Shown one piece after another: positions 17,169 to 26,715 of a stretch of 47,837 nucleotides of DNA. Numbering within the stretch: the first letter of the stretch is position 1; every line of letters starts with the position of its first letter. This stretch comes from Clostridia bacterium (lineage in GTDB: Bacteria; Bacillota; Clostridia; Oscillospirales; Acutalibacteraceae). The translations under genes and the position numbers were made by a program. The notes beneath the pieces were generated by a model. That model had not been told where the DNA came from, did not search any database, and worked only from the letters and a program-made list of their open reading frames with translations. Location: positions 1 through 47,837 of the forward strand of contig JAGBFF010000095.1 of NCBI GenBank assembly GCA_017936615.1, written 5' to 3'.

Positions 17169-19658
17169 ATGGAAGAGCAAACCACAGTACAGAACAAGCT
17201 GATCAATGTCGACCTGGAAAAGGAAATGAAGAAAAGCTTCCTGGAATATTCCATGTCGGTCATCGTGGCGCGCGCACTGCCGGATGTGCGTGACGGTCTG
17301 AAGCCGGTGCATCGCCGTATTCTGTATACGATGCATGAGGACGGGTTTACCCCGGACAAGGCACACCGTAAATGCGCTACCACCGTGGGTGACGTGCTGG
17401 GTCACTATCATCCTCACGGTGACGCATCGGTATACGATGCCATGGTACGTATGGCGCAGGATTTTTCGCTGCGTTATCCGTTGATCGACGGTCACGGTAA
17501 CTTCGGTTCGATCGACGGCCATCCTGCCGCTGCCTACCGTTATACCGAGGCGCGTATGAGCAAGATGGCGTTGGATATGCTGGCGGATATCGAAAAGGAA
17601 ACCGTCGATTTCACACCTAACTTCGATGATACGACCGAGGAACCGGTGGTGCTACCGTCCCGTTTTCCGAACCTCCTTGTGAACGGCTCGACGGGTATCG
17701 CGGTCGGTATGGCAACCAACATTCCGCCGCATAACCTGCGTGAGGTCGTGGACGGTATCTGTCTGCTGATCGACAACCCCGAAGCCGGTCTGCCGGATAT
17801 TATGGATGTCATTAAGGGCCCTGACTTTCCGACGGGCGGTATTATTATGGGATATTCCGGCATTCGTGCCGCGTATGCCACAGGCCGCGGCCGTATCATC
17901 GTGCGCGCCAAGACCGAGATTGAGGAGCACGGTGACCGGTATCGCATTGTAATCACCGAGATCCCGTATCAGGTCAACAAGCTGAACCTGGTAAAATCCA
18001 TCATTGAGCTGGCGGATGAGAAGCGCGTCGAGGGTATCCGCGACGTCGTGGACCATTCCAGCCGCGAGGGTATGCGGATCGTCATCGACCTGAAGCGTGA
18101 CGCCAATCCGCAGGTAGTGCTTAACCAGCTGTTTGCGTTTACACAAATGCAGGTCACCTTCGGTGCGATCATGCTGTCGCTGGTAAACGGCGTGCCGCGC
18201 GTGCTGACGCTCAAGGAAATGCTGGAGGAATACATTAAGTTCCAGTGCGAGGTCATCACCCGTCGCACCATCTTTGATCTCCGCAAAGCAAAGGAGCGCG
18301 CTCACATCGTAGAAGCGCTCAAGATCGCAGTGGATTTCATCGATAAAGTCATCGAGATCATCCGCAAGTCCGCCGATCCTTCGGCTGCAAAGCAGGGCCT
18401 TATGGAAGCGTTTGGCTTTGACGAGATCCAGGCAGCTGCTATCGTGGCGATGCGTCTCGGTCAGTTGTCGGGCTTGGAACGCCAGAAGATCGAGGACGAG
18501 CTCGCAGCGCTGCGCGCCAAAATTGCCGAGCTGGAAAGTATCCTTGCTGATGAAAACAAGGTTCGCGCCATCGTGAAGGAGGAGTGCCTGAAGATGCGCG
18601 ATAAATACGGCGATGACCGCCGTACCGAGATCTCGATGGTGTCCGGCGAAGTGGACATCGAGGATCTCATTCCCGAAGAGGAATGCGTGCTTACGTTGTC
18701 GCAGCGCGGCTACATCAAGCGCCAATCGCTGGATGAATATAAGGCACAGCATCGCGGGGGCAAGGGTATCAAAGGTACTACCAACCGTGATGAGGATTAT
18801 ACCGAAACGATGTTCCTTTGCTCCAGTCACGATATGGTGATGTTCTTCACTACTGCCGGTCGTGTGTATCGTTTGAAGTGTTACGAGGTGCCGGAAGGCA
18901 CGCGTACCTCGCGCGGTATGAATATTATCAATCTGTTGCCGCTGACCCCGGACGAAAAGGTGAGCGCTATGATCCGTGTAGCGGGATTCAGCGAGGATCA
19001 GTATCTCTGCATGATCACCCGCAAGGGTATCATCAAGCGTACCCGTTTGGATGCGTATTCCAACGCCCGCAAGAGCGGTCTTATCGCGGTCGATCTTGAC
19101 CAAGGCGACGAGTTGGCGTGGGTGCAGCTGACAGATGGCTATCAGCAGTTGCTGGTCGGTACTCGCCGAGGTATGGCGATCCGTTTTGATGAAAACGATG
19201 CCCGCGTGGTGGGTCGTACCGCCCGTGGTGTGAAGGCGATCACTCTCGCGGTGGATGACGAGGTCGTCGGTATGGCGATCTGCGAGCCGGGTAAGCTGTG
19301 GCTGACGGTCAGCGAGACCGGCTACGGTCGTCTGAGTGAGCTGACCGATTATCGTGTACAGTCGCGTGGCGGTAAAGGTCTTACCAACTATCACACCGAT
19401 GAGTACGGCAACGTTGCCGCAGTGCGGATGGTGTCGATGGATGAGGATATCATTATGATCTCGGCGGGAGGTATCATTATCCGCCTGCCCGTCAGCGAGA
19501 TCCGTCAGTGCCGCCGCCCGTCGAAGGGTGTTACGGTGATGAAGTTCCGTGTGGACGGCGACCGCATCGTATCGTTGGTGCAGACGCCGCACGAAGAGGA
19601 TAGCGACGAGGTGACCGAGGCTTCTGTTGAGGCTGAAACTCCCGCTACCGAAGAGTAA
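17169..19658 (+). CDS. gyrA: DNA gyrase subunit A
   Basis: An 829-residue breakage-reunion subunit. Seen: [19 protein letters not shown], the catalytic tyrosine in [11 protein letters not shown] (about 118-128), and a C-terminal pinwheel domain beginning near residue 505 with the GyrA-box [10 protein letters not shown]. That box shows this is gyrase, not topoisomerase IV. In the quinolone-binding helix the sequence is [10 protein letters not shown]: the position equivalent to E. coli Ser83 is Ala86, while Asp90 (E. coli 87) is kept. Start ATG 17169 after TAAAGGAG. It is 37 bp from the preceding YcxB-like gene and 25 bp before mnmE. Confidence 0.97.
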   Translation: MEEQTTVQNKLINVDLEKEMKKSFLEYSMSVIVARALPDVRDGLKPVHRRILYTMHEDGFTPDKAHRKCATTVGDVLGHYHPHGDASVYDAMVRMAQDFSLRYPLIDGHGNFGSIDGHPAAAYRYTEARMSKMALDMLADIEKETVDFTPNFDDTTEEPVVLPSRFPNLLVNGSTGIAVGMATNIPPHNLREVVDGICLLIDNPEAGLPDIMDVIKGPDFPTGGIIMGYSGIRAAYATGRGRIIVRAKTEIEEHGDRYRIVITEIPYQVNKLNLVKSIIELADEKRVEGIRDVVDHSSREGMRIVIDLKRDANPQVVLNQLFAFTQMQVTFGAIMLSLVNGVPRVLTLKEMLEEYIKFQCEVITRRTIFDLRKAKERAHIVEALKIAVDFIDKVIEIIRKSADPSAAKQGLMEAFGFDEIQAAAIVAMRLGQLSGLERQKIEDELAALRAKIAELESILADENKVRAIVKEECLKMRDKYGDDRRTEISMVSGEVDIEDLIPEEECVLTLSQRGYIKRQSLDEYKAQHRGGKGIKGTTNRDEDYTETMFLCSSHDMVMFFTTAGRVYRLKCYEVPEGTRTSRGMNIINLLPLTPDEKVSAMIRVAGFSEDQYLCMITRKGIIKRTRLDAYSNARKSGLIAVDLDQGDELAWVQLTDGYQQLLVGTRRGMAIRFDENDARVVGRTARGVKAITLAVDDEVVGMAICEPGKLWLTVSETGYGRLSELTDYRVQSRGGKGLTNYHTDEYGNVAAVRMVSMDEDIIMISAGGIIIRLPVSEIRQCRRPSKGVTVMKFRVDGDRIVSLVQTPHEEDSDEVTEASVEAETPATEE

Positions 19659-19683
19659 TTTGACCGAAAAAGGAGGGACCGGT

Positions 19684-21051
19684 ATGTCGAAGGTGATCGC
19701 TGCGATCTCGACGCCGGTCTCTTCTGCCGGTTTAGGGGTAATTCGCGTGTCGGGTGATGGCGCGGTTGCTGTGGCAGATAAAGTGTTCCGCCCGCTATCG
19801 CGAAAACGAGCTTTGCAAAACCTTACCGGATACGAGGCGGCGTACGGACACGTCGCGGATACCGATGGTGTGATCGACGAGTGTGTGGCACTGGTATTTC
19901 GCGCACCGCACAGCTATACCGGCGAGGATGTTGTCGAGTTGTCCTGTCACGGCGGGGTGTATCTGTTGCAACGCACGCTGCGGGCACTGTTTGAAGCGGG
20001 TGCTTCGCCGGCACAGGCCGGTGAATTTACGCGACGCGCGTTTATCAACGGCAAACTGGATCTCACCCGCGCTGAAGCGGTAATGGATCTGATCGGTGCT
20101 GAAGGACGTCTCGCGGCGAAAACGGCACTGGCGACCCGCGAGGGATCAATTTTCCGCCGATTGACCCCTATAAAGGAGCAACTGATCGCGCTGCAGGCAC
20201 AGATCTCCGCGTTTGTGGATTATCCTGATGACGATATTCCCGAACTGGAGCCGTCAGCATTGGAAGGTGGCCTTACTGAAGCGATTGGGGTGTTGGAGCA
20301 GCTGCTTGCGACTTACGATGCGGGCCGGGTGCTGCACAGTGGTGTGGATACCGCCATCGTCGGCAGTCCAAATGTCGGCAAATCAACGCTGATGAACTGC
20401 CTGGCAGGCTGTGATCGCAGCATCGTCACGGAAATCGCCGGAACAACGCGGGATATTGTGGAGGAGACCGTGCAGGTAGGAGAGATCTGCCTGCGGTTGT
20501 CGGATACGGCCGGCATTCGAGATACCGCGGATACAGTGGAAGCTATCGGTGTGGCGCGGTCGCGTGAGCGGTTGGAGCGTGCAGCGTTGATCTTGGCGGT
20601 GTTTGATGTGTCACGCCCGTTATCATCGGATGATTATAAATTGATCGATGAACTACCTGCGGAAACAACGATCGTGGTGTTAAATAAGCAGGATTTACCG
20701 CAAAAAATCAACAAAGAGTTAATTATAAATAAGTTTCAACACGTCGTATATATTCAAGCCAATACAGGCGAGGGACGCGAGGCGTTGGAGGCCGCCATTC
20801 TGGAGGTAACAGGCATCAATCGGTTGGATGAAGCCGAACCGGTACTCGCAACCGAGCGGCAACGCGATTGTGTGCGCCGCGCGGTGAGTGCGCTTCGTGA
20901 AGCGGTAGACGCGATCCGTGCGGGATTATCGCAGGACGCGGTGGGTGTCAGCGTGGACGGTGCGTTGGCCTCCTTGTTGGAACTCACCGGTGAACGTGCC
21001 ACAGAAGCCGTCGTCGACGGCATCTTTACACGGTTTTGTGTAGGAAAATAA
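19684..21051 (+). CDS. mnmE: tRNA modification GTPase MnmE
   Basis: A 455-residue GTPase that works with MnmG in wobble-uridine modification of tRNA. N-terminal formyl-THF-binding domain with IAAISTPVSSAGLGVIRVSG and DLTRAEAVMDLI; central G domain with GSPNVGKSTLMN (G1), DTAGIRDT (G3) and NKQD (G4); C-terminus FTRFCVGK, the required CxGK motif. Start ATG 19684 with AAAGGAGGG; the longer frame begins inside gyrA. A short AT-rich patch (about 20690-20770) lies near the G4 motif, unlike the rest of the gene. It is the end of the dnaN-to-mnmE plus-strand block, closed by a terminator. Confidence 0.95.
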   Translation: MSKVIAAISTPVSSAGLGVIRVSGDGAVAVADKVFRPLSRKRALQNLTGYEAAYGHVADTDGVIDECVALVFRAPHSYTGEDVVELSCHGGVYLLQRTLRALFEAGASPAQAGEFTRRAFINGKLDLTRAEAVMDLIGAEGRLAAKTALATREGSIFRRLTPIKEQLIALQAQISAFVDYPDDDIPELEPSALEGGLTEAIGVLEQLLATYDAGRVLHSGVDTAIVGSPNVGKSTLMNCLAGCDRSIVTEIAGTTRDIVEETVQVGEICLRLSDTAGIRDTADTVEAIGVARSRERLERAALILAVFDVSRPLSSDDYKLIDELPAETTIVVLNKQDLPQKINKELIINKFQHVVYIQANTGEGREALEAAILEVTGINRLDEAEPVLATERQRDCVRRAVSALREAVDAIRAGLSQDAVGVSVDGALASLLELTGERATEAVVDGIFTRFCVGK

Positions 21052-21090
21052 TAACAGCCTTTCTCGCATAACGAGAAAGGCTGTTATTTA
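21051..21090. terminator. Bidirectional terminator after mnmE
   Basis: A 16-bp perfect stem (21051-21066 with 21072-21087) with a 5-nt loop. It also ends the converging small gene. Confidence 0.88.
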
Positions 21091-21273
21091 TTTGTTGTCG
21101 CTGTTTTCCATATTGTCGAGTGCATACTTACAGCACTGAAGCACCAACAGATTAAATGAAATGTTGTTATCCGAAGCTACGTTGTTCAATTTTTCAAACA
21201 ACGGCTCCGTAAACCGCACCGTGCGTGCAACATTGGCCTGCTTAAGTTCATTGTCAATTTTAAACATTTTCAT
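21088..21273 (-). CDS. Small ribbon-helix-helix-like protein
   Basis: 61 residues. The pattern ARTVRFTEPLFEKLNNVASDNNISFNLLVLQCCKYALDNM is typical of Arc/CopG-type ribbon-helix-helix proteins: a beta strand with R-T-V-R-F, then two helices. It is therefore probably a DNA-binding regulator or the DNA-binding half of some pair, but no toxin gene adjoins it. Start could be ATG 21273 or ATG 21267; the ribosome site is weak (GGGTG). It is divergent from the Cys-rich gene at 21368, and the two may share control. AT content is higher than in the neighbours. Confidence 0.6.
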   Translation of the reverse strand: MKMFKIDNELKQANVARTVRFTEPLFEKLNNVASDNNISFNLLVLQCCKYALDNMENSDNK

Positions 21274-21328
21274 CACCCAACACTAATAGTATGCCCAAAA
21301 ACGGTTGCTTTTATATAACCATTTATGG

Positions 21329-21357
21329 TTGCACAAAAGAAAAAAGTGGTGTATACT
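21329..21357 (+). promoter_or_regulatory. Promoter of the small Cys-rich gene
   Basis: TTGCAC at 21329-21334, 17 bp, TATACT at 21352-21357. It lies only 11 bp before the likely start codon, so the leader is very short or nearly absent. Confidence 0.65.
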
Positions 21358-21367
21358 GGTTGTGGTG

Positions 21368-21556
21368 ATGACAATGAGATGTGAAAACCAATTTTGTGTA
21401 TACGAGGAAAATGGTAATTGCTTACTACATACGGTGAAGCTCGATAATCAAGGGCAGTGTGAAGAATGTGTATATATCTCTATGGATACAGGTTCTCTTA
21501 CTCGGCTGAAGGAGGAGCAACGACATCAATTGAATCGTAGCGATCGGTATATGTAA
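21368..21556 (+). CDS. Small cysteine-rich protein of unknown function
   Basis: About 62 residues from ATG 21368 (or ATG 21374). The N-terminal half has five cysteines in the pattern MRCENQFC...NCLLH...GQCEECVYI, suggesting a small metal-binding (zinc-ribbon-like) fold, followed by a charged helix (RLKEEQRHQLNRSD). Similar short Cys proteins occur in Clostridia, but I know of no assigned role. The longer frame from 21305 covers the promoter and is not used. It has its own promoter and ends before a strong terminator. Confidence 0.55.
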   Translation: MTMRCENQFCVYEENGNCLLHTVKLDNQGQCEECVYISMDTGSLTRLKEEQRHQLNRSDRYM

Positions 21557-21570
21557 ACTGTTTTGCATAA

Positions 21571-21605
21571 AATAACGCCGCAGGATATAACCCTGCGGCG
21601 TTATT
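21571..21605. terminator. Bidirectional terminator between the Cys-rich gene and gpmI
   Basis: A 14-bp perfect stem (21571-21584 with 21592-21605) with a 7-nt loop and an A/T-rich flank on both sides. Confidence 0.85.
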
Positions 21606-21611
21606 CGTTGA

Positions 21612-23123
21612 TTATTTGGCGATCAGGCTGAGGCCATCCATATCGGCAGGTTGCTCCAAACCGAGAATTTCCAGCATCGTGGGAGCAATGTCGCACAGGC
21701 GACCGCCCTCGCGCAGGGTGCAATCGTGGCCCACCACGCAGAACGGCACAGGATTGGTAGTGTGCGCCGTAAAGGGAGAACCGTCTTCCTCCGTCATACG
21801 GTCGGCGTTGCCGTGGTCGGCGGTGATCAGTGCCACACCACCCATTTCCAAAACGGCGTCCACCGTCTTGCCGACACAGGTATCCACCGCTTCAACAGCG
21901 GCTTTTGCTGCATCAAATACACCGGTGTGACCCACCATATCGCAGTTGGCGTAGTTCAAGATGATGACATCGTACTTACCGGAGTGAATACGCTCAACCA
22001 CCGCATCGCACACGGGGTAAGCGCTCATTTCGGGCTGCAGATCGTAGGTGGCCACCTTGGGAGAGTTGATCAGCACGCGATCTTCGCCCGGGAACTCACG
22101 CTCGACACCGCCGTTGAAGAAGAAGGTGACGTGAGCATACTTTTCCGTTTCCGCAATGCGGAGCTGGGTCATATCGTTTTTGCCGAGGTACTCACCCAGC
22201 GTGTTGCCGAGAGACTGCGGCTTGAACGCGACCTGCACGTTCGGCATCGTTGCGTCGTACTGGGTCATACAGACGTAGGTCAGCGGGAAAAACCCGTTTT
22301 TGCGCTCGAAACCGCTAAATTCCGGATCCACAAACGTGCGGGTGATCTCACGGGCACGGTCAGGGCGGAAGTTAAAAAACACAACGCTGTCACCGGCGGT
22401 GATCTTCCCGTTTTTATCGCAAACAGTAGGGACGACGAATTCGTCGGTGACACCGGCATCGTAAGAAGCTGCCATCGCCGCAACCGCATCGCTGTTCTGC
22501 TCGCCCTCACCGTATACCATTGCAGCATACGCTTTTTCCACGCGGTCCCAACGGTTGTCGCGGTCCATAGCGTAGTAGCGGCCCATTACCGTGGCGATGC
22601 TGCCGACGCCGAGGTCGTTCAGCTTGGCCTGCAGAGTGGCGACGAAATCCTTGCCCGAGGAGGGAGGAACGTCGCGGCCATCCATCAAGCAGTGAACGAA
22701 CACCTTGGAAACACCGGCGGCTTTGGCCATATCCAGCAGACCAAACAGATGGTTCAGGTGGCTGTGCACACCGCCGTCCGATAACAGACCGATCAGATGC
22801 AGTGCATGCGACTTCGCGTTGTCCATGGCAGCGCACAGCGCTTCGTTCTTCAAGAAGTCGCCATCCTTGATGGATTTTGTGATGCGAGTGAGCTCCTGGT
22901 ACACCACACGGCCGGCACCAATGTTGGTGTGGCCAACCTCACTGTTACCCATCTGACCGTCCGGCAGGCCAACGTCCATACCGGAAGCGCCAATGGCAGT
23001 AAAGGGATTTTCCTCAAACAAACGGGTCAGGTTCGGTGTGGCGGCGGCGTGAATCGCATTGCCATCGGTATTTTGATCCAGACCAAAACCGTCCATAATG
23101 ATGAGAACCAACGGTTTTTTCAT
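21612..23123 (-). CDS. gpmI: 2,3-bisphosphoglycerate-independent phosphoglycerate mutase
   Basis: A 503-residue Mn-dependent glycolytic enzyme that interconverts 3- and 2-phosphoglycerate. The alkaline-phosphatase-type metal site is visible: IIMDGFGL at the N-terminus, [14 protein letters not shown] with the phosphoserine, [20 protein letters not shown] and ADHGNAD. Start ATG 23123 with GGAAGG. Last gene of the pgk-tpiA-gpmI transcript. The gene runs against the direction of replication. Confidence 0.96.
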   Translation of the reverse strand: MKKPLVLIIMDGFGLDQNTDGNAIHAAATPNLTRLFEENPFTAIGASGMDVGLPDGQMGNSEVGHTNIGAGRVVYQELTRITKSIKDGDFLKNEALCAAMDNAKSHALHLIGLLSDGGVHSHLNHLFGLLDMAKAAGVSKVFVHCLMDGRDVPPSSGKDFVATLQAKLNDLGVGSIATVMGRYYAMDRDNRWDRVEKAYAAMVYGEGEQNSDAVAAMAASYDAGVTDEFVVPTVCDKNGKITAGDSVVFFNFRPDRAREITRTFVDPEFSGFERKNGFFPLTYVCMTQYDATMPNVQVAFKPQSLGNTLGEYLGKNDMTQLRIAETEKYAHVTFFFNGGVEREFPGEDRVLINSPKVATYDLQPEMSAYPVCDAVVERIHSGKYDVIILNYANCDMVGHTGVFDAAKAAVEAVDTCVGKTVDAVLEMGGVALITADHGNADRMTEEDGSPFTAHTTNPVPFCVVGHDCTLREGGRLCDIAPTMLEILGLEQPADMDGLSLIAK

Positions 23124-23145
23124 CGAGATACCTTCCTTTCACACG

Positions 23146-23181
23146 AAACGGGCGCAAGATCCGAAGATCTTGCGCTCGTTT
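23146..23181 (-). other. Intercistronic stem-loop between tpiA and gpmI
   Basis: On the minus RNA, arms of 16 bases (plus 23166-23181 and 23146-23161, one mismatch) close a C(UUCG)G tetraloop, a very stable hairpin. Only three U residues follow it, so it is more likely an RNA-stability or processing element than a terminator. Confidence 0.6.
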
Positions 23182-23193
23182 GAAACATTCGAC

Positions 23194-23946
23194 TTATTTC
23201 GCAGCGGCGACAATAGTAGCAAAGTCAGCAGGCTTCAGCGAAGCGCCGCCGATCAGACCACCGTCCACGTCGGGCTGAGCCAGCAGCTCAGCAGCGTTTG
23301 CAGCGTTCATCGAGCCGCCGTACTGGATGGTCAGTGCCGCAGCAGCGGGATCGGAGTACAGATCCAACGCTACGTTGCGGATGAGTGCGCAAACCTCGTT
23401 TGCCTGTTCAGCGGTGGCGGTGCGGCCTGTGCCGATCGCCCATACAGGCTCATACGCGATGATCACACGGCTGAGCTCCTCTTCGGACACGCCGCCCAGC
23501 GCGATCTTGGTCTGCATAGCGACGACCTCACCGGTCACGCCCTGCTCGCGCTGCTCCAGATATTCGCCGACACACAGAATAACGGTCAGACCGGCATCCA
23601 GCGCGGCGCGCATACGCTTCTGCACGGTGACGTCCGTGTCACCAAAGTAGGTGCGGCGCTCGCTGTGGCCGAGGATGACGTAGCCGACACCCATCGCCTT
23701 GAGCATTTCTGCGGAGATCTCACCGGTGTACGCACCGGATTTCTCCCAGTGGCAGTTCTGAGCGGCGACGCCGATCTTGCTGCCCTTTACTGCTTCCAGC
23801 GCTGCCGGCAGATCCACGAAGGGGACACCGACAACGACGTCACAGGTGGCATCGGCAACCAGCGGCTTGATAGCTTCGATCAGCTCGGTGGCCTCCGCCG
23901 GAGTCTTGTTCATTTTCCAGTTACCGGCAATAACATACTTACCCAT
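23194..23946 (-). CDS. tpiA: Triosephosphate isomerase
   Basis: A 250-residue TIM-barrel enzyme interconverting dihydroxyacetone phosphate and glyceraldehyde 3-phosphate. Catalytic features: Asn and Lys in GNWKMNK (residues 8-14), the His in ILGHSERR, the Glu in IAYEPVWAIGTG, and the phosphate loop in IQYGGSMNAANAAEL. It starts 13 bp after pgk. Start ATG 23946 with GGAGA. Confidence 0.97.
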   Translation of the reverse strand: MGKYVIAGNWKMNKTPAEATELIEAIKPLVADATCDVVVGVPFVDLPAALEAVKGSKIGVAAQNCHWEKSGAYTGEISAEMLKAMGVGYVILGHSERRTYFGDTDVTVQKRMRAALDAGLTVILCVGEYLEQREQGVTGEVVAMQTKIALGGVSEEELSRVIIAYEPVWAIGTGRTATAEQANEVCALIRNVALDLYSDPAAAALTIQYGGSMNAANAAELLAQPDVDGGLIGGASLKPADFATIVAAAK

Positions 23947-23959
23947 CGTTTATCTCTCC

Positions 23960-25171
23960 TTATTTATCGCTCATTGCCACGATACCCGGGAGCTCTTTGC
24001 CCTCCAGGAACTCCAGCGACGCGCCGCCACCGGTAGAGATGTGGCTCATCTTGTCGCCATAACCCAGCGTGTTGACAGCCGCCGCGGAATCACCGCCGCC
24101 GATGATGGTGGTGGCATCCGTTTCTGCCAGTGCCTTAGCGACCGCGATGGTGCCTTCGGCGAGCGTCGGGTTCTCAAACACGCCCATCGGGCCGTTCCAT
24201 ACGACCGTCTTGGCGGACTTCACTTCAGAAGCGAACAACTCAGCCGTCTTGGGACCGATATCCAGGCCCATACGGTCAGTGGGGATCGCGTCAGCCGCAA
24301 CCACCTCAACATCGATCGGACCGTCGATGGGGTTCGGGAACTCTGCGGCGATCTTGCAGTCGATCGGAAGCAGCAGTTTGACGCCCTTCGCTTCGGCGCG
24401 GGCGAGCATCTCACGGCAGTAGTCGATCTTTTCACTGTCCAACAGCGAGGTGCCGACGCTGTAGCCCTTGGCAGCCAGGAAGGTGTACGCCATACCGCCG
24501 CCAATGATGAGGGTGTCGGCCTTGTTCAGCAGATTTTCGATAACGTTCAGCTTATCAGCCACCTTGGCACCGCCGAGGATGGTGACGAACGGACGGACCG
24601 GATTTTCCACGGCGTTGCCGAGGAACTCGATCTCCTTCGCCATCAGATAGCCGTTGGCGGACTCCTCCACGTAGGAAGCGACACCGACAGTGGAGCAGTG
24701 TGCGCGGTGAGCGGCACCGAACGCGTCGTTGACGAACAGATCGGCCAAAGAAGCCAGATCACGGGAGAGAGCCTCACCGTTTTTGGTTTCTTCCGCACGA
24801 TAGCGGGTGTTCTGCAGCAGAACCACGTCGCCGTCCTTCATGTCGGCGACAGCCTTTTTAGCGTTTTCGCCGACAACCTCATCGTCCGCAGCGAACACGA
24901 CCGGACGGCCGAGCTTTTCCGCCAGGCGGACAGCCACGGGAGCCAGCGACAACTCCGGCTTGGGCTCACCCTTCGGCTTGCCGAGGTGGGAGCAGAGGAT
25001 GACCTTGGCACCTTGATCGAGGAGATACTGAATGGTGGGCAACGCCGCGACAATACGGTTTTCATCCGTGATGACACCGTTCTTCAGCGGCACGTTAAAG
25101 TCGCAGCGGACAAGAACGCGCTTGCCTTGCACTTTCAGATCTTCCACCGTTTTTTTGTTCAAGAGATTCAT
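23960..25171 (-). CDS. pgk: Phosphoglycerate kinase
   Basis: A 403-residue kinase that makes ATP from 1,3-bisphosphoglycerate. Seen: the signature [14 protein letters not shown] (about 17-30), the substrate loop HLGKPKGE, the central [17 protein letters not shown], and the nucleotide-binding GGAKVADK and GGGDSAAAV. Start ATG 25171 with AAAGGGG 8 bases away; the extended frame to 25264 crosses the promoter. It leads pgk-tpiA-gpmI. The usual partner gap (glyceraldehyde-3-phosphate dehydrogenase) is not in this window. Confidence 0.97.
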   Translation of the reverse strand: MNLLNKKTVEDLKVQGKRVLVRCDFNVPLKNGVITDENRIVAALPTIQYLLDQGAKVILCSHLGKPKGEPKPELSLAPVAVRLAEKLGRPVVFAADDEVVGENAKKAVADMKDGDVVLLQNTRYRAEETKNGEALSRDLASLADLFVNDAFGAAHRAHCSTVGVASYVEESANGYLMAKEIEFLGNAVENPVRPFVTILGGAKVADKLNVIENLLNKADTLIIGGGMAYTFLAAKGYSVGTSLLDSEKIDYCREMLARAEAKGVKLLLPIDCKIAAEFPNPIDGPIDVEVVAADAIPTDRMGLDIGPKTAELFASEVKSAKTVVWNGPMGVFENPTLAEGTIAVAKALAETDATTIIGGGDSAAAVNTLGYGDKMSHISTGGGASLEFLEGKELPGIVAMSDK

Positions 25172-25235
25172 ACGAATTCCCCTTTCATACTTTTGGGCGT
25201 TCCGCTTTGTTGGAAGGAAACCCCATACATCGTTT

Positions 25236-25264
25236 ATTTTACTCTTTTTTTGGGATTTTTTCAA
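25236..25264 (-). promoter_or_regulatory. Promoter of pgk-tpiA-gpmI
   Basis: Minus strand TTGAAA (plus 25259-25264), 17 bp, TAAAAT (plus 25236-25241), about 65 bp upstream of the pgk start. Confidence 0.65.
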
Positions 25265-25292
25265 GTGCTACGCACAAAAAACCTGAAAAATA

Positions 25293-25324
25293 CAAAAAAA
25301 TCCGCGGCGGAAAGCCGCGGATTT
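25293..25324 (-). terminator. Terminator of the udg-dacF transcript
   Basis: An 11-bp stem (25298-25308 with 25314-25324, GC-rich core) with a GGAAA loop on plus. On the minus strand it is followed by a run of seven U. It separates dacF from the pgk promoter. Confidence 0.85.
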
Positions 25325-25327
25325 CAG

Positions 25328-26692
25328 TTAGGAGCGGGATTGGCGATTGCGACGGCGGTTGTATCGGATCGCTAAGAACACGTATCCGCCGATCAGCAGG
25401 AAAATCACAAACACGATCAACAGCATCCATCCGGAAAGGAGAAAGTCGCCAACCGCGTTCCAAAACGCCGTCAAACCGCTGTAGGGTGCTTCTTCGGCCG
25501 AAGCAAGGGGGACGGAGGCGATGCGCGCGCCGTTGAGGTAGAGATGCATAGTGCCGAGCACCTCACCTTTTTTGATGGGGGCGACAAATTCATTCTTGGT
25601 ATAAACGATCTCACGCGTGACCTGTTTCAAATCAGTTCCTTTTTTTACTACCGTATCCAGGTCGGTGGTGGGAACGAGCGAAACATATTCACGGTCCGCA
25701 CAGTTTTCTACCTGCACACGGCCGACAGGCTCGTTTTTACGAAGCAGAGGCTCATAGGTGAAATCCAACAATCCCCAGCGGATCAGCTGCTTCGCGTCGG
25801 TATAAGCGCGATTGGTGAGGTTGCCCTTTTCATCCTTTTTTGGCGCACCCATTACGATCGCCATATAATCGTAGCCGTCCAGACTACCGTATTCCACTAC
25901 GCTCATTTCGGTCAGTGTACCGCCGGTGCGGCCACCCACGGCGTATTTGTAGTATACGGCGGTGGATTCACGAAGCATATCGTTGCTGTTCGGCCAGCTA
26001 CGGGTTTTACCGCCCGATACCGGCTTGACTGCCCACGAGGTCAGCTCCAGCATCGATTTAATCTCCGGATACTGCATAGCGTGCCGGGTAAAGGTCATCA
26101 CATCGCGTGCGGACATATACTGGCCGTCGTCGTTCAGCCCCATCACGTTGGTGAAATGGGAATTGCTGCAACCAAGCTCCTGGGAAAAGGCGTTGAGCCC
26201 ATCCACGAACGCTTCGGGAGAGCCGGACAGCTTGGTAGCAAGGGCGACGGCGCAGTCGGCGGCGGTTTGAATGGTGCAAACCGTCAGGAGATCGCGCAGG
26301 GTCCACGTTTCACCGAAATTCATCAGCGCCACGTGCAGGCCTGTGCCGGCTACGTAGTGATTAAACTGGTACAGGGTGTACTCCGCGGTTTCGGTATTGA
26401 TGTCGAGGTTTTGCTCGGTGATGAGCTTCATCGCGTAGCCCATCATAGCGACGCGCATCAGCGAGCCGGGCTGGTAGCGGACGTCGGCTGCTTTTTCGTA
26501 TAAAATCACGTCCTGTTCGGGGCGGATGCCCATATATAACAGCATTGCCGACGGAGAGACAATCGTCGCCTCCTCAGTTTCGGGAAATTCATAGCGTAAG
26601 CCTTCCGCCGAAACGGAGAAGACGGTCGTCAGCAGCAGCGCGAGCAGCACCACGGTGCCGATGACCCGATGGAAGAGTCGCGGGTGTGTCAT
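25328..26692 (-). CDS. DacF-like D-alanyl-D-alanine carboxypeptidase homologue, probably inactive
   Basis: A 454-residue exported membrane protein with the fold of low-molecular-weight penicillin-binding proteins. It has a signal peptide or anchor (about 8-28), a peptidase S11 domain (about 40-285), the usual beta-rich C-terminal domain, and a C-terminal membrane helix (about 418-443) with a basic tail. All three active-site motifs are altered: SxxK reads S77-L-M-R80 (within YQPGSLMRVA), SxN reads T143-A-A (within IQTAADCAVAL), and KTG reads R255-T-G (within VGGRTGGT). The surrounding family context is kept. An acyl-serine carboxypeptidase needs the Lys and Asn, so catalysis is unlikely; a binding or scaffolding role in peptidoglycan is an inference. 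It is co-transcribed after udg (23 bp gap), with GGAG before ATG 26692. Confidence 0.8.
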   Translation of the reverse strand: MTHPRLFHRVIGTVVLLALLLTTVFSVSAEGLRYEFPETEEATIVSPSAMLLYMGIRPEQDVILYEKAADVRYQPGSLMRVAMMGYAMKLITEQNLDINTETAEYTLYQFNHYVAGTGLHVALMNFGETWTLRDLLTVCTIQTAADCAVALATKLSGSPEAFVDGLNAFSQELGCSNSHFTNVMGLNDDGQYMSARDVMTFTRHAMQYPEIKSMLELTSWAVKPVSGGKTRSWPNSNDMLRESTAVYYKYAVGGRTGGTLTEMSVVEYGSLDGYDYMAIVMGAPKKDEKGNLTNRAYTDAKQLIRWGLLDFTYEPLLRKNEPVGRVQVENCADREYVSLVPTTDLDTVVKKGTDLKQVTREIVYTKNEFVAPIKKGEVLGTMHLYLNGARIASVPLASAEEAPYSGLTAFWNAVGDFLLSGWMLLIVFVIFLLIGGYVFLAIRYNRRRNRQSRS

Positions 26693-26715
26693 TGCAGAGA
26701 CTCCTTACAGCAGAA

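Noticed and set aside
17652-19592. 646-codon open frame on the minus strand opposite gyrA
   Set aside because: It mirrors the codon pattern of gyrA, has no ribosome site or recognisable domain, and is rich in His/Asp/Arg as expected of an antisense shadow.
20690-20770. AT-rich patch in mnmE as a foreign insert
   Set aside because: It stays in frame within the G domain near NKQD and has the expected length, so it is more likely local codon drift.
21651-25375. Long plus-strand frames opposite gpmI, tpiA and pgk (377, 312 and 532 codons)
   Set aside because: They lie fully antisense to clear enzymes, have low-complexity shadow composition, and show no start signals.
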